DNA from: Neobacillus piezotolerans
GTDB taxonomy: Bacteria > Bacillota > Bacilli > Bacillales > Cytobacillaceae
DNA: 64,000 bases
Direction of reading: 5' to 3'
Assembly (NCBI RefSeq): GCF_003362805.1
Contig: NZ_QNQT01000009.1
Span: 62,001 to 126,000 of the forward strand
Shown here: positions 1 to 10,605 of the stretch, one piece after another
Layout of the letters: the number at the start of each line of letters is the position of its first letter
Numbering within the stretch: position 1 is the first letter of the stretch
Made by a program: the position numbers and the translations under genes
Notes under the pieces: generated by a model
Databases searched by the model: none
What the model was told of the DNA's origin: nothing
What the model saw: the letters and a program-made list of their open reading frames with translations, nothing else

Positions 1-1
1 A

Positions 2-1399
2 ACCAAAACAGCAGAGCCAATTCCCAAACCTGCCGCGGAGCAATCCATTCCGGAAAAAGAAATGCAAAGGGCGGAAACACCTGAAATCCCAAAAGCAAAA
101 GAAACTCCCCGTGAGCAGCATATAGAGCCGATCCGCCAAAAACAAGTTGATAAGCAGCAGGAATTGAAAAGCATCCTTCATAAAAAAATCCTCCACGAAC
201 TGAAGGATGAAGAAGTGGAAGCAATCATTCCGAAGCTGGATTCAATGGCGATGGAAGTGATCAAAGAAGATGAATCATTCCGGGGGATTGTCGATAGGAA
301 AATCGTTGTTGCCGAACTGACCAATGATTTGACGGGATATGGCCCGATCAATCCGCTGCTCCTCGATGAAGAAGTTTCCGAGGTCATGGTCAACGGGCCG
401 AAGCAGGTTTATTGTGAGCGGAAAGGCAAGCTTGTCTTGACGGATATAACATTCCGCGACAACGAGCATGTGATGAACGTAATCGAGAAAATCGTCGCTC
501 CCATTGGGCGAAGGATTGATGAAAGCTCGCCGATGGTCGACGCCAGGCTGCCTGACGGGTCCAGGGTTAATGCAATTATCCCTCCACTCGCTCTGAACGG
601 CCCGACGATAACGATAAGGAAATTTTCCAAGGATCCTTTTCAAATAGAGGATTTAATCAACTTTGGTACGGTTACGAAAGAAATGGCGGTTTTCCTTGAT
701 GCGTGCGTCAAGGCGCGGCTGAACATATTTGTCAGCGGCGGAACGGGTTCGGGAAAAACAACGACCCTGAACGTGCTTTCGAATTTCATCCCGAATGACG
801 AACGGATTGTCACGATCGAGGATGCGGCGGAGCTTCAGCTTGGCCAGGATCATGTTGTTTCACTTGAGTCAAGGCCGCCGAATATTGAAGGGAAAGGCGC
901 GATTACGATCCGCGACCTTGTCAGGAACTCGCTCAGGATGAGGCCGGACCGGGTCGTTATCGGCGAAGTGCGCGGAGCGGAGGCGCTGGATATGCTCCAG
1001 GCTATGAACACTGGGCATGACGGGTCGCTTGCGACGGGACACTCCAACTCTCCGAGGGATATGATCTCTAGGCTTGAAACGATGGTACTGCTTGGCGGGG
1101 TCGAGCTTCCGGTCAAAGCTATCCGCGAGCAGATTTCCGGTGCGCTTGATGTAATTATCCAGCAATCAAGGCTGAAGGATGGTTCGAGGAAAATTACGAA
1201 TATTACCGAGGTCCAGGGCATGGAAGGCGATGTGATTGTCCTTCAGGATATATTTGTATATGAGCAGACAGGCGTGGATGCTTCCGGAAAATATATCGGA
1301 AAACTCGTCCCGACAGGCGTGCGCCCGAAGTTTTATGAACGGCTCGAGAATTCGGGTATCCATATTCCGCCAAGCGTGTTCATCGAAAGGGAGGGTTAA
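2..1399 (+). CDS. tadA: Tad/CpaF-type secretion ATPase (5' end outside window)
   Basis: Hexameric ATPase of the CpaF/TadA branch of type II/IV secretion ATPases, which powers assembly of Flp-type pili or a related secretion apparatus on the inner face of the membrane. The frame is open to the left edge, so the start may lie outside; an internal ATG at 62 is preceded by Pro/Glu/Lys-rich low-complexity sequence. The Walker A loop GGTGSGKT is at 737-760 and the Walker B/arginine region ([12 protein letters not shown]) near 942-980. The N-terminal CpaF signature ([16 protein letters not shown]) is near 340-400. It is followed after 2 bp by tadB and then tadC, a standard tad order. Family assignment is firm; the exported substrate is unknown. 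Confidence 0.95.
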   Translation, partial: TKTAEPIPKPAAEQSIPEKEMQRAETPEIPKAKETPREQHIEPIRQKQVDKQQELKSILHKKILHELKDEEVEAIIPKLDSMAMEVIKEDESFRGIVDRKIVVAELTNDLTGYGPINPLLLDEEVSEVMVNGPKQVYCERKGKLVLTDITFRDNEHVMNVIEKIVAPIGRRIDESSPMVDARLPDGSRVNAIIPPLALNGPTITIRKFSKDPFQIEDLINFGTVTKEMAVFLDACVKARLNIFVSGGTGSGKTTTLNVLSNFIPNDERIVTIEDAAELQLGQDHVVSLESRPPNIEGKGAITIRDLVRNSLRMRPDRVVIGEVRGAEALDMLQAMNTGHDGSLATGHSNSPRDMISRLETMVLLGGVELPVKAIREQISGALDVIIQQSRLKDGSRKITNITEVQGMEGDVIVLQDIFVYEQTGVDASGKYIGKLVPTGVRPKFYERLENSGIHIPPSVFIEREG

Positions 1400-1401
1400 C
1401 G

Positions 1402-2364
1402 GTGAAAGCGGTTCTTCTCCTGCTTTTTCTCTTCTCTTCCTTTCTTTTATTCTATGGGTTACTCCAGCTCTTCTTTTTTCGGAACCAAAGGATTGAAAAA
1501 AGGATGGAGAGGTATTTGTCCTCCTCAGCGGAGGTTGAAATCGGAGGCAATGACATTGACCTATTCGCAAGGTACACCGCGGCAAGGAAAAACCTGACCA
1601 AAAAGCTTCTTACAAAAAAGAAGAATAATAAACTTGAAACGATGCTCGCCAGGTCCGGGGTGCCTCTAAAGCCGGACGAGTTCATTACATTCCAATGGAT
1701 CGCGGCGGGTTTATCCGGATTGCTTCTTGTCCTGTTTTTCAGCCACTGGCTATTATTTTTTCCAGGGTTTTTGATTGGGTATTTGATTCCTGGCTTTATC
1801 TTAAAAAAGAAAGAAAAAGAGCGGATTGATAAATTCAATGAAGGGCTCGCAGATATGATTACAACCATCATTGGCTCCTTGAGGGCGGGCTTCAGTTTTC
1901 CGCAGGCATTAAAATCGGTTGCCGATGAATCGGACTCTCCAATTAAAGAGGAAGTCGAATCCGTAATCAAGTCTATGCAATACGGAAGCAGCATTGAAGA
2001 TGCGCTGAATGAGCTGAAGGAACGGATGCCGAGTGAAGACCTTGACTTAATGATTCAGGCCATCCTGATTCAGAGGCAGGTGGGAGGGAACCTGGCGACA
2101 GTCCTCGAGAAAATCGTTGAAACTATTCGGGACCGGACAAGGATTCAGAGGCAAATCAAAACACTCACCGCCCAGGGGAGGATGTCGGGGGTCGTCATTG
2201 CCCTTCTTCCGTTATTCCTTGGAGTGGCGCTTTATTTTATCCAGCCCGATTTTATGAAACCGATGTTTACCCATCCAATCGGAATTGGGATGATTGTGGT
2301 GGGGGCGGTATCCTGTATGATTGGTTTTCTGTTCATTAAAAAAATCACGAATATTGAGGTGTAG
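1402..2364 (+). CDS. tadB: Tad locus inner-membrane protein TadB (GspF-like)
   Basis: Polytopic membrane platform protein of the Tad system, 320 residues, with the T2SSF/GspF fold. Hydrophobic segments lie at the N-terminus (about residues 1-20), at about 93-135 and at the C-terminus (about 265-315). The central cytoplasmic part contains the family-typical run GLADMITTIIGSLRAG followed by a helical stretch ending in QRQVGGNLATVLEKI. GTG start chosen because GGGAGGG lies just upstream, overlapping the end of the ATPase gene. TadB and TadC form the membrane base on which the ATPase acts (family knowledge). Confidence 0.93.
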   Translation: MKAVLLLLFLFSSFLLFYGLLQLFFFRNQRIEKRMERYLSSSAEVEIGGNDIDLFARYTAARKNLTKKLLTKKKNNKLETMLARSGVPLKPDEFITFQWIAAGLSGLLLVLFFSHWLLFFPGFLIGYLIPGFILKKKEKERIDKFNEGLADMITTIIGSLRAGFSFPQALKSVADESDSPIKEEVESVIKSMQYGSSIEDALNELKERMPSEDLDLMIQAILIQRQVGGNLATVLEKIVETIRDRTRIQRQIKTLTAQGRMSGVVIALLPLFLGVALYFIQPDFMKPMFTHPIGIGMIVVGAVSCMIGFLFIKKITNIEV

Positions 2365-2367
2365 CAG

Positions 2368-3285
2368 TTGGTCTACCTCACTTTTTTCCTGGCTGCCACT
2401 TTACTGGTGTATGGGATTTTAAACGTTGGAACAAAGAAAAAGGAACATGTGGACAAGCGGGTTTCCGTTTACATCACAGGCGGGCATGATAAAAAAGATC
2501 AAATTGAGGAGAAAGGCGAACAGCTTTCCTTTTACGAGCGATTCTTTAAACCCGGCCTGAATGATTTCAAAAAAAGTTTTAAAAAGAGAATGCCTGGCGA
2601 AAAGGAAGCGAAGATTGAAAGAAAGCTGGAACGTGCCGGTTTTCCTTTCGGGATGACGCCGGTTGATTTCAGGCTTTTACAGGCGGCGACAAGCATCGTA
2701 TTCCCAATCATTTTTGCCGGATACAGCATGCTGCTTGGCCTTGGTTCATCCACTGTCTTCTTTGGGGTGCTGGCAGGTATCGCCTTGGGTAATATGTTTC
2801 CTCATTTTTATTTAAAACAAAAGACGAAATACCGGGAGAAGATGGCGCTTAGGGAACTCCCTGACACGCTCGACCTTTTAACGGTAAGCCTTGAAGCGGG
2901 GCTTGGTTTCGATGCCGCGGTAAGCAAGCTTGTCTCAAAAAAGGAAGGAATCCTCGCGGAAGAGTTCCAGCGTTCGCTTGAAGAAATGAGGCTCGGCAAG
3001 CTTCGCCGGGAAGCGCTTGGCGGCGTGAGGGATCGGCTTGAAGGAGTCGATCCTGTTAAAAACTTCATAAGCAGCATCCTTCAGGCGGAAAAACTAGGAA
3101 TCGGGATGGTGCAGGTCCTGCGGGCCCAATCGATTGAAGTACGTGAACAAAGAAGGCAGCGCGCGGAGGAAGCCGCCATGAAGGCGCCTATCAAAATGCT
3201 GTTCCCGCTCGTCCTGTTCATCTTCCCAAGCCTGTTCATCGTCCTCCTCGGCCCCGTTGTCATGCAATTTATTAAAGGTTTTTAA
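2368..3285 (+). CDS. tadC: Tad locus inner-membrane protein TadC (GspF-like)
   Basis: Second GspF-domain platform protein, 305 residues, paralogous to TadB. It has an N-terminal membrane segment, a paired hydrophobic region at about residues 110-150, a cytoplasmic helical domain with the signature LPDTLDLLTVSLEAGLGFD, and a C-terminal hairpin (residues 270-305). The start is TTG at 2368, 3 bp after the tadB stop, with GAGGTG upstream; GTG at 2371 is an alternative. The tad operon ends here at a terminator. No pilin, TadE/F or prepilin peptidase gene follows, so those parts must lie upstream of the window or elsewhere. Confidence 0.92.
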   Translation: MVYLTFFLAATLLVYGILNVGTKKKEHVDKRVSVYITGGHDKKDQIEEKGEQLSFYERFFKPGLNDFKKSFKKRMPGEKEAKIERKLERAGFPFGMTPVDFRLLQAATSIVFPIIFAGYSMLLGLGSSTVFFGVLAGIALGNMFPHFYLKQKTKYREKMALRELPDTLDLLTVSLEAGLGFDAAVSKLVSKKEGILAEEFQRSLEEMRLGKLRREALGGVRDRLEGVDPVKNFISSILQAEKLGIGMVQVLRAQSIEVREQRRQRAEEAAMKAPIKMLFPLVLFIFPSLFIVLLGPVVMQFIKGF

Positions 3286-3365
3286 AATAGAGAATCACAT
3301 CCCAAACGGTATGCCCAAGACGGAAACCAGCCCCAACGGCATTTTGAAAAAATAAAAGATTTGAA

Positions 3366-3395
3366 AACCTTCCTCTTAAAACGGAAGGTTTTTTT
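3366..3395 (+). terminator. Rho-independent terminator after tadC
   Basis: Eight-base perfect stem AACCTTCC/GGAAGGTT with a 9-nt loop followed by seven T residues. It ends the tad operon before yisK. Confidence 0.85.
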
Positions 3396-3437
3396 CGATA
3401 TACTAAAGAAAATGCCATTTTAAGGAGCGCTAACTGT

Positions 3438-4349
3438 ATGAAACTAGCAACTGTCCTGCATGATGAAGAAACGATTCCAGTTCTCGTAAACAAGGACGGA
3501 CAAACCTTTCTGCCACTGAAAGCCGCGTCTGAAAAACGTTCGGGTGAAGGAGATAGAATCCCGGAAACGGTCCTAGGAATTATCCAGGGAGGTGAGTCGG
3601 TTAACGGATACATACAGGAACTTTTGAGTTGGGCTACTGAAGACGGCGATGGCCAAACCATGTGGCTACCTCTGAAGGAAGCGAAACTTTTGGCCCCGAT
3701 TCCGCGGCCATTAAAGAATGTTTTTTGTGTGGGGAAAAACTATGCCGACCACGCGATTGAAATGGGCGGCCCCGAGGATATCCCTGAGCACATCATGGTC
3801 TTCACGAAGCCTCCAACGGCGGTGATTGCTGATAGGGAGGAAATTCCTGTGCATCGTGGCATTACAGAACAACTTGATTATGAAGGCGAACTGGCGATCA
3901 TCATCGGAAAAACGGGAAAGGCGATTCCCAAAACGGAAGCTCTTGATTATGTGTACGGCTATACAATTGTAAATGATGTCACTGCAAGGGATCTTCAAAA
4001 GCGCCACAAACAGTTCTTTATCGGCAAAAGCCTTGATGGCACCTGCCCAATGGGTCCATGGATTGTGACGGCGGATGAGGTCGGTGATGCCGGGAACCTG
4101 AATATACGGACCACTGTGAACGGGGAAGTAAGGCAGGATTCCAATACGAAGCATTTTATTTTTTCGATAGAACAAATTATCGAGGATCTATCAAAAGGAA
4201 TGACCCTCGAGCCGGGGGATATCATTGCGACAGGTACGCCTGCCGGGGTCGGAAAAGGGTTTAATCCTCCTAAATTTCTAAAACCCGGGGACACCATTGA
4301 AATCGAAGTTGAGAAAATCGGCGCGCTCCGGAATACTATCTCGGAATAG
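3438..4349 (+). CDS. yisK: Fumarylacetoacetate hydrolase-family protein YisK
   Basis: FAH-superfamily enzyme, 303 residues, like B. subtilis YisK, reported to act as an oxaloacetate decarboxylase and to interact with the cell-shape protein Mbl. The metal-binding signature is visible: CVGKNYADHAIEMG, then DYEGELAIIIGK (acidic metal ligands) and YTIVNDVTARDLQ. The C-terminal half carries GDIIATGTPAGVGKG, diagnostic of the family. ATG start with AAGGAG about 10 bp upstream. It is followed by yisL, and yisN lies just beyond, as in B. subtilis but without wprA between. The substrate cannot be read from sequence. Confidence 0.93.
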   Translation: MKLATVLHDEETIPVLVNKDGQTFLPLKAASEKRSGEGDRIPETVLGIIQGGESVNGYIQELLSWATEDGDGQTMWLPLKEAKLLAPIPRPLKNVFCVGKNYADHAIEMGGPEDIPEHIMVFTKPPTAVIADREEIPVHRGITEQLDYEGELAIIIGKTGKAIPKTEALDYVYGYTIVNDVTARDLQKRHKQFFIGKSLDGTCPMGPWIVTADEVGDAGNLNIRTTVNGEVRQDSNTKHFIFSIEQIIEDLSKGMTLEPGDIIATGTPAGVGKGFNPPKFLKPGDTIEIEVEKIGALRNTISE

Positions 4350-4440
4350 CCATGGGTTTCCACTTTTGCCATCATATATTTAGGATTTTCATAGCGGCTA
4401 TGGTATGATAATAGCGAAAATCTTAAAGGAGGCAAAGTTG

Positions 4441-4797
4441 ATGCCACACGCCCATATTACAACCTGGGTATTAGGCGCGATTTTATTTTTCGTCGCCCTA
4501 TCCATGTACAAAGGCGGGAACCAAAAAGGCGCGAAAATTACCCATATGATTTTAAGGGTTTTTTACCTGTTAATATTGGCAACCGGCTTTATAATGCTAT
4601 TCTCACTTAGTAAAATTAGTTTGCTTTATGTTTTAAAAGCGGCGGTAGGCCTTTGGATCATCGCCATTATGGAATTTCTTCTGATGAAGACCGGCAAAAG
4701 GGAACCGAGGAAAGTCCTCTGGATTCAACTCATTATTGCTTTCATTCTTGTCCTGCTCCTTGGCTTTAGCCTTCCATTGGGGTTTGACTGGTTTTAA
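4441..4797 (+). CDS. yisL: Membrane protein YisL (DUF1516)
   Basis: Small integral membrane protein of 118 residues, the usual length of the YisL family, with four predicted transmembrane segments (about residues 6-22, 34-58, 63-84 and 94-115). The family opening (HAHITTWVLGAILFFVA) and the motif KGAKITHMILR are present. ATG at 4441 is chosen because AAAGGAGG sits 8 bp upstream and the length then matches the family; the frame is open for 36 bp further upstream. Function unknown. A terminator follows directly. Confidence 0.93.
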   Translation: MPHAHITTWVLGAILFFVALSMYKGGNQKGAKITHMILRVFYLLILATGFIMLFSLSKISLLYVLKAAVGLWIIAIMEFLLMKTGKREPRKVLWIQLIIAFILVLLLGFSLPLGFDWF

Positions 4798-4823
4798 AAA
4801 GCTGCCATTTGGCAGCTTTTTTA
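4796..4823. terminator. Bidirectional terminator between yisL and yisN
   Basis: Perfect 10-base stem AAAGCTGCCA/TGGCAGCTTT with a 2-nt spacer. It has A residues on the left and T residues on the right, so it can serve yisL (plus) and the convergent yisN (minus). Confidence 0.85.
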
Positions 4824-4916
4824 AATAAAGCGGAATGAAGCAGGAGGGGGCCAATGCTTCAGGAACAGGACCACGGCCGCCTTGGTCTTGGCATCTATTC
4901 GAAAAACGATTTTCCG

Positions 4917-5483
4917 CTAAGAGGAGGCAAGTTTCTCGATGATGAGCCTTTTCCCGGTATTCAAAGTAAATTCAAACCGGTCGCTTTCTTTTTCGTAATA
5001 GCAAAAATGGTGCTGCACACCGCAAATTTCTTCCTGATTGTCGAAAATCATAAAGTTAACACCGCTTTTCGGGGACTGTTCACCCAGGAAATTAAGGTGG
5101 TTGTAGCAATAAAGGCAATCGTATATTGAAAATCCAAGTGAATTCAGCGTTGTGACAAATTGGAAAAAGGCGTCATGATGGATTCGCTCCAAAAGCCTCT
5201 CAAGAGAATAAACGAGATGCTTCCTTACCCTTACCCGGTCATTGTCTTTGAGGAACAGGCAATCATCCCCGAAGGAAATCTTCCCCGCTTCGACGAGAAT
5301 TCCCTTCCTCCAGCGATTCAGCCGGAATAGTTCAATCTCCTGAAGAAGATGCTCCTCAAGCAACGAAGCCTCATCCGTTTCTTTGTCAAAAAATACCCAT
5401 TGTTCATTAATAAGTTCGATCGATCCTTCCGTATAGGCCCTTGCCTGGGCTTCATACATTTTGTCGCGTTGCTGTCGATTCAT
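4917..5483 (-). CDS. yisN: DUF2777 family protein (YisN-like)
   Basis: Protein of 188 residues resembling the DUF2777 family (B. subtilis YisN). It is soluble and acidic, with no signal peptide or membrane segment; a YDCLYCYNHL segment with a CxxC-like pair lies in the second half. ATG at 5483 is chosen over a GTG one codon upstream because GGAGGT is spaced correctly for it. It converges on yisL. No function is known for the family and none is inferred. Confidence 0.8.
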   Translation of the reverse strand: MNRQQRDKMYEAQARAYTEGSIELINEQWVFFDKETDEASLLEEHLLQEIELFRLNRWRKGILVEAGKISFGDDCLFLKDNDRVRVRKHLVYSLERLLERIHHDAFFQFVTTLNSLGFSIYDCLYCYNHLNFLGEQSPKSGVNFMIFDNQEEICGVQHHFCYYEKESDRFEFTLNTGKRLIIEKLASS

Positions 5484-5724
5484 CACTTTACCTCCGTGAA
5501 CGGTGCTACTTCTTTTTTTGACATAAACCTATGGATTTATAACCGCCCGTAAAAAATCAGGAAATCGGGAATCCCTGGAAAAGGAAAAACAACATCCTGT
5601 CAATCATGGAGGGGTGGATTAGGGCAGTGCCATGTGCGATCATAGAAAAGCACTTCGTACTATTCTATTCATCCGCCGGACAATCAGATACAGGGCGAAA
5701 ACCGCAATTTTAACATTGCCGGAA

Positions 5725-5752
5725 AAATAAAAAACCAGCCTGTGCGGCTGGC
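5725..5752 (-). terminator. Terminator downstream of the cyclomaltodextrinase gene
   Basis: On the minus strand a CCAGCC/GGCTGG stem is followed by TTTTTTATTTTT just after the stop codon at 5760. The rest of the 276-bp gap 5484-5724 holds nothing recognisable. Confidence 0.75.
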
Positions 5753-5759
5753 CTCTTCC

Positions 5760-7547
<1,788 letters not shown>

Positions 7548-7709
7548 TTAGATTCTTGGTACGTAATGAGTAGTTACCCACATGCAGAAAAGTCAAACTA
7601 TTCCAAATGGCCTTCTGAAAAAGAGGACATATGGTACAATACTATGTGGACATAGAAAGGATAATAAAATGGCGGGAATGGTTGCCTGCCAATAGGGGGA
7701 TGGATCGGC

Positions 7710-9248
7710 ATGAAGGCCAGACTGGCGGCATGCTTCCTGGTTTCTCTCCTTCTTTTCGGCGTATTGCCTGTGCACGCGATTGAAAAGGATGGACGGAAAT
7801 GGCAGGACGAAACGATATACTTTTTAATGGTTGACCGCTTCAACAACGGCAGCCAGCTGAATGATAAAAATGTGAACGCGAAAGATTCATTGGCATACAA
7901 TGGCGGCGACTTCCTGGGAATCATCGACCGGCTGGACCACATTAAGGATATGGGCTTTTCGTCCATTATGCTGACACCGGTTTTCGATAATGTGGAAGGA
8001 GGCTACCACGGGTATTGGGTGAACGATTTTTATAAAACGGAAGAGCACTTCGGGACGCTGAAGGAGTTTAAAAAGCTTGTCAAGAAAGCCCATGAGTCGG
8101 GGCTGAAGGTGCTGATCGACTTCCCGGCCAATAGCGCAGGCCCTGACAGCAAGCTCATGAAAGAAAAAGGGCCGGAATGGTTCCATGAGGAAAGTGCTGT
8201 GGTGGGGCTGGACAAGGACGCACGGCTGAATGGCTGGGTTGATGGTCTTCCTGATTTCAACCATGAAAATCCGGAGGTTCGAGCCTACCTCATTGATGCG
8301 GCGAAATGGTGGGTCAAGGAAACCGATATTGACGGTTACCGCCTTGATTCTGCTGAACATGTGCCTGCAAGCTTCTGGAAGGAATTTTCCGGAGCAGTGA
8401 AAGCTGAAAAGGACGGTTTCTATTTGATTGGGGACCTTGGCCCGGAAAGCCGCAACCTTTACGGAGAATACAAGGATGCTGGGTTTGATACCTTTTACGA
8501 TTACCCGCTTTTGGATGAACTTCGCAAAGGACTTGTGAAGCCAGACAGAAGTTTTTCAGGGGTTTTGGAAAACTGGGGGGAAAATATGGGCATAGTGGAA
8601 AACCCGCATGAAATGGCTGTTTTTTTTGACGACCACAAAATGGCCCGGTTTACGAGGGAAATGGTCAATGTGAAGCAGTTCCCCGGCAGCCAGTGGAAGC
8701 AGGCGCTTGCGTATATGTACACAACGCCTGGAATCCCGGTTGTCTATTACGGAACGGAAATTGCGGTTGATGGCGGCGATGCTCCGGATAACAGCCGGCT
8801 GATGAATTTTAGGGCCGATAAAGAGCTGATCGACCATATCACCAAGCTAAGCGAGCTGAGGCAGAAGCTGCCATCCCTGACAAGGGGAACGATGGAGAAG
8901 CTTTACGAAAAGGATGGGATGGCCGTCTTCAAGCGCGTCTATAAGGGAGAAACAGCTATTATTGCCATCAACAATACGAGCGAGACCCAATATGTCAACT
9001 TGTCTCCCGAACAGGTAGACCCCGATGGGAACGAACTCAGAGGGCTTTTGATTGACGAAAAAGCTGAAGGGAAAAAGGATGGATTTACAATTGTCCTTGA
9101 CCGGGACGAAAGTGAAATATTTGTCCTCGCTGAAAAAATGGGGTTGAACTACCCTTTCATTGCGGCAATAGCGGCAATTTGGATATTCTTCATCTGGTTT
9201 TTCATTTTCCTTGCGAAGCGCGGGAAAAAGCAAAACCCTAAGGTATAA
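7710..9248 (+). CDS. Secreted, membrane-anchored GH13 alpha-amylase homologue with altered active site
   Basis: Protein of 512 residues with an N-terminal signal peptide (to about VHA, residue 23), a GH13 barrel and a C-terminal membrane anchor (about residues 478-500) followed by a basic tail, so the enzyme body should sit on the outer face of the membrane. Fold motifs are recognisable (MLTPVFDN, DGYRLDSAEHV with nucleophile Asp213, VVYYGTEIAVDGG). Several catalytic positions differ from the canonical set. Region I reads DFPANS, with Ser142 where His is usual. Region III has Asp242 in LIGDLG where the acid Glu is usual. Region IV reads DDHK, with Lys310 where the transition-state Asp is usual. 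It may be inactive or a glucan-binding protein. ATG start with AGGGGG upstream. Confidence 0.88.
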   Translation: MKARLAACFLVSLLLFGVLPVHAIEKDGRKWQDETIYFLMVDRFNNGSQLNDKNVNAKDSLAYNGGDFLGIIDRLDHIKDMGFSSIMLTPVFDNVEGGYHGYWVNDFYKTEEHFGTLKEFKKLVKKAHESGLKVLIDFPANSAGPDSKLMKEKGPEWFHEESAVVGLDKDARLNGWVDGLPDFNHENPEVRAYLIDAAKWWVKETDIDGYRLDSAEHVPASFWKEFSGAVKAEKDGFYLIGDLGPESRNLYGEYKDAGFDTFYDYPLLDELRKGLVKPDRSFSGVLENWGENMGIVENPHEMAVFFDDHKMARFTREMVNVKQFPGSQWKQALAYMYTTPGIPVVYYGTEIAVDGGDAPDNSRLMNFRADKELIDHITKLSELRQKLPSLTRGTMEKLYEKDGMAVFKRVYKGETAIIAINNTSETQYVNLSPEQVDPDGNELRGLLIDEKAEGKKDGFTIVLDRDESEIFVLAEKMGLNYPFIAAIAAIWIFFIWFFIFLAKRGKKQNPKV

Positions 9249-9261
9249 TGTAATTACAATC

Positions 9262-9303
9262 AAAAGCCGGACCCGGTTTGAAATTAGGGCCCGGCTTTTA
9301 TTT
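9262..9303 (+). terminator. Terminator after the membrane amylase gene
   Basis: Stem AAAAGCCGG...CCGGCTTTT with an additional CCC/GGG pairing inside the loop, ending in a T-rich run. Confidence 0.8.
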
Positions 9304-9404
9304 TCGGATGCCTGCAGTGCTACAGGCTGAATGAGGAGCAGGAATGAATTCCAGCCCCTGATTATTTTTTGGCCTGGCATTGGCCTCTGCCAGTTCTCCG
9401 TTAA

Positions 9405-10274
9405 TTATCCGTTTACGATTTTACCGCCATTCACATGGATCATTTGGCCGCTGACGAAGGAAGACTCATCGGAAGCAAGGAAGACGTAAGCCGGCGCGAG
9501 TTCGAATGGCTGGCCGGCGCGTCCCATCGGCGTATCGGTACCGAATTTTTCAACCTTTTCGGCTTCAAATGTCGATGGAATAAGCGGCGTCCAAATCGGG
9601 CCTGGCGCAACCCCATTTACCCGGATGCCATCCTTGGCGAGCGACATCGACAGCGAACGGGTGAAAGAGACGATTGCTCCCTTCGTAGCCGAATAATCGA
9701 TTAACGTTTCATTCCCGGCATAAGCTGTTATCGAAGCCGTGTTAATAATCGACGCGCCTTTTTTCAAATGGGGAAGTGCGGCTTTTGTTAAATGGAACAT
9801 CGAGAAGATATTCGTGCGGAACGTCTTCTCTAGCTGTTCGGTACTGATATCAAGTAAGCTTTTTTGCGGATGCTGCTCCCCGGCATTGTTGACGAGAACA
9901 TCGAGTTTCCCGAGCTTTTCAATCGTTTTTTCAATGGCGGATTTGCAAAACGCCTCGTCGCCGACATCGCCTGGGATCAGCAGGCATTTCCTGCCTTCAT
10001 CCTCGATTTGCCTCCTCGTATCGTCCGCATCGGAATCCTCATCAAGGTAGACGATTGCCACATCGGCCCCTTCCTTCGCGAAGTAAATGGCCGCGGCCTT
10101 GCCGATTCCGCTGTCTCCTCCAGTAATCAAAGCTACCTTATTGGAGAGCCTGCCGCTGCCTTTATAATTGGGGTCCACATGAATCGGTTCAGGATTCATT
10201 TTGTTTGTGAGCCCGGGCTTTTCCTCCTGATGCTGCGGCGGGAAACCACCCTTTGGCAATTTCTTTTCGTCCAT
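9405..10274 (-). CDS. Short-chain dehydrogenase, YhdF/YdaD (GS39) type
   Basis: NAD(P)-dependent short-chain oxidoreductase of 289 residues. The N-terminal extension rich in Pro/Gln (KGGFPPQHQEEKPG) followed by GSGRLSNKVALITGGDSGIGKA is typical of the stress-associated group with YhdF, YhxC and general stress protein 39. The cofactor loop TGGDSGIG, the structural NNAG motif and the catalytic YSATK are present. The start is ATG at 10274, 7 bp from AGGAGG; the frame stays open another 83 codons upstream but lacks a ribosome-binding site. The substrate is unknown; glucose/ribitol dehydrogenase labels in databases are by homology only. Confidence 0.92.
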   Translation of the reverse strand: MDEKKLPKGGFPPQHQEEKPGLTNKMNPEPIHVDPNYKGSGRLSNKVALITGGDSGIGKAAAIYFAKEGADVAIVYLDEDSDADDTRRQIEDEGRKCLLIPGDVGDEAFCKSAIEKTIEKLGKLDVLVNNAGEQHPQKSLLDISTEQLEKTFRTNIFSMFHLTKAALPHLKKGASIINTASITAYAGNETLIDYSATKGAIVSFTRSLSMSLAKDGIRVNGVAPGPIWTPLIPSTFEAEKVEKFGTDTPMGRAGQPFELAPAYVFLASDESSFVSGQMIHVNGGKIVNG

Positions 10275-10428
10275 GTTACCTGCCTCCTTTGTTTTAGTCC
10301 TACTCCACATAATTCCTTCTTTTGGACAGAAACTAACATGGGAAAATATAGTAGGGTGATTAAGGAGGCGTGGGGCTTGGTTATGGCGAGTTTTCGAGAA
10401 TGGCGGACAGTTGACGGATTTTGGGCGT

Positions 10429-10577
10429 GAAAACAGTTTTGGAGGATTTTTAGGAGTGAAAGTGTCTTCATCGGGGTTATGAAGACAGTTTTGAAGGATT
10501 ATCGTGGTTGGAAGTGTTTTCATCGAAGTTATGAAGACAGTTTAGGCCCGTTGTCCAAACCAAAACTGTCTTCATAC
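10429..10577. repeat. 52-bp tandem repeat with inverted terminal copy
   Basis: Two full 52-bp units begin at 10429 and 10481, a partial third at 10533; each opens with GAARACAGTTT and the full units end in GGTTAT or AGTTAT. An inverted copy of the opening (CAAAACTGTCTTCAT) lies at 10561-10575. ATGAAGACAGTTT at 10531-10543 and AAACTGTCTTCAT at 10563-10575 form a perfect 13-bp stem. This occupies most of the 331-bp gap between the SDR gene and yajQ; 10275-10428 holds nothing recognisable. It looks like a dispersed intergenic element rather than a coding sequence. Confidence 0.8.
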
Positions 10578-10605
10578 ATGTAATTTGATGCACTTTTAAA
10601 AAAGC

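Noticed and set aside
5627-5713. A 28-codon GTG-started frame after GGAGGGG in the gap upstream of the cyclomaltodextrinase terminator
   Set aside because: Too short, no recognisable product, and the spacing to the GGAGGGG is longer than usual; probably chance.
10275-10523. N-terminal extension of the SDR protein by 83 codons
   Set aside because: The extension covers the tandem repeat, while AGGAGG stands 7 bp before the ATG at 10274.
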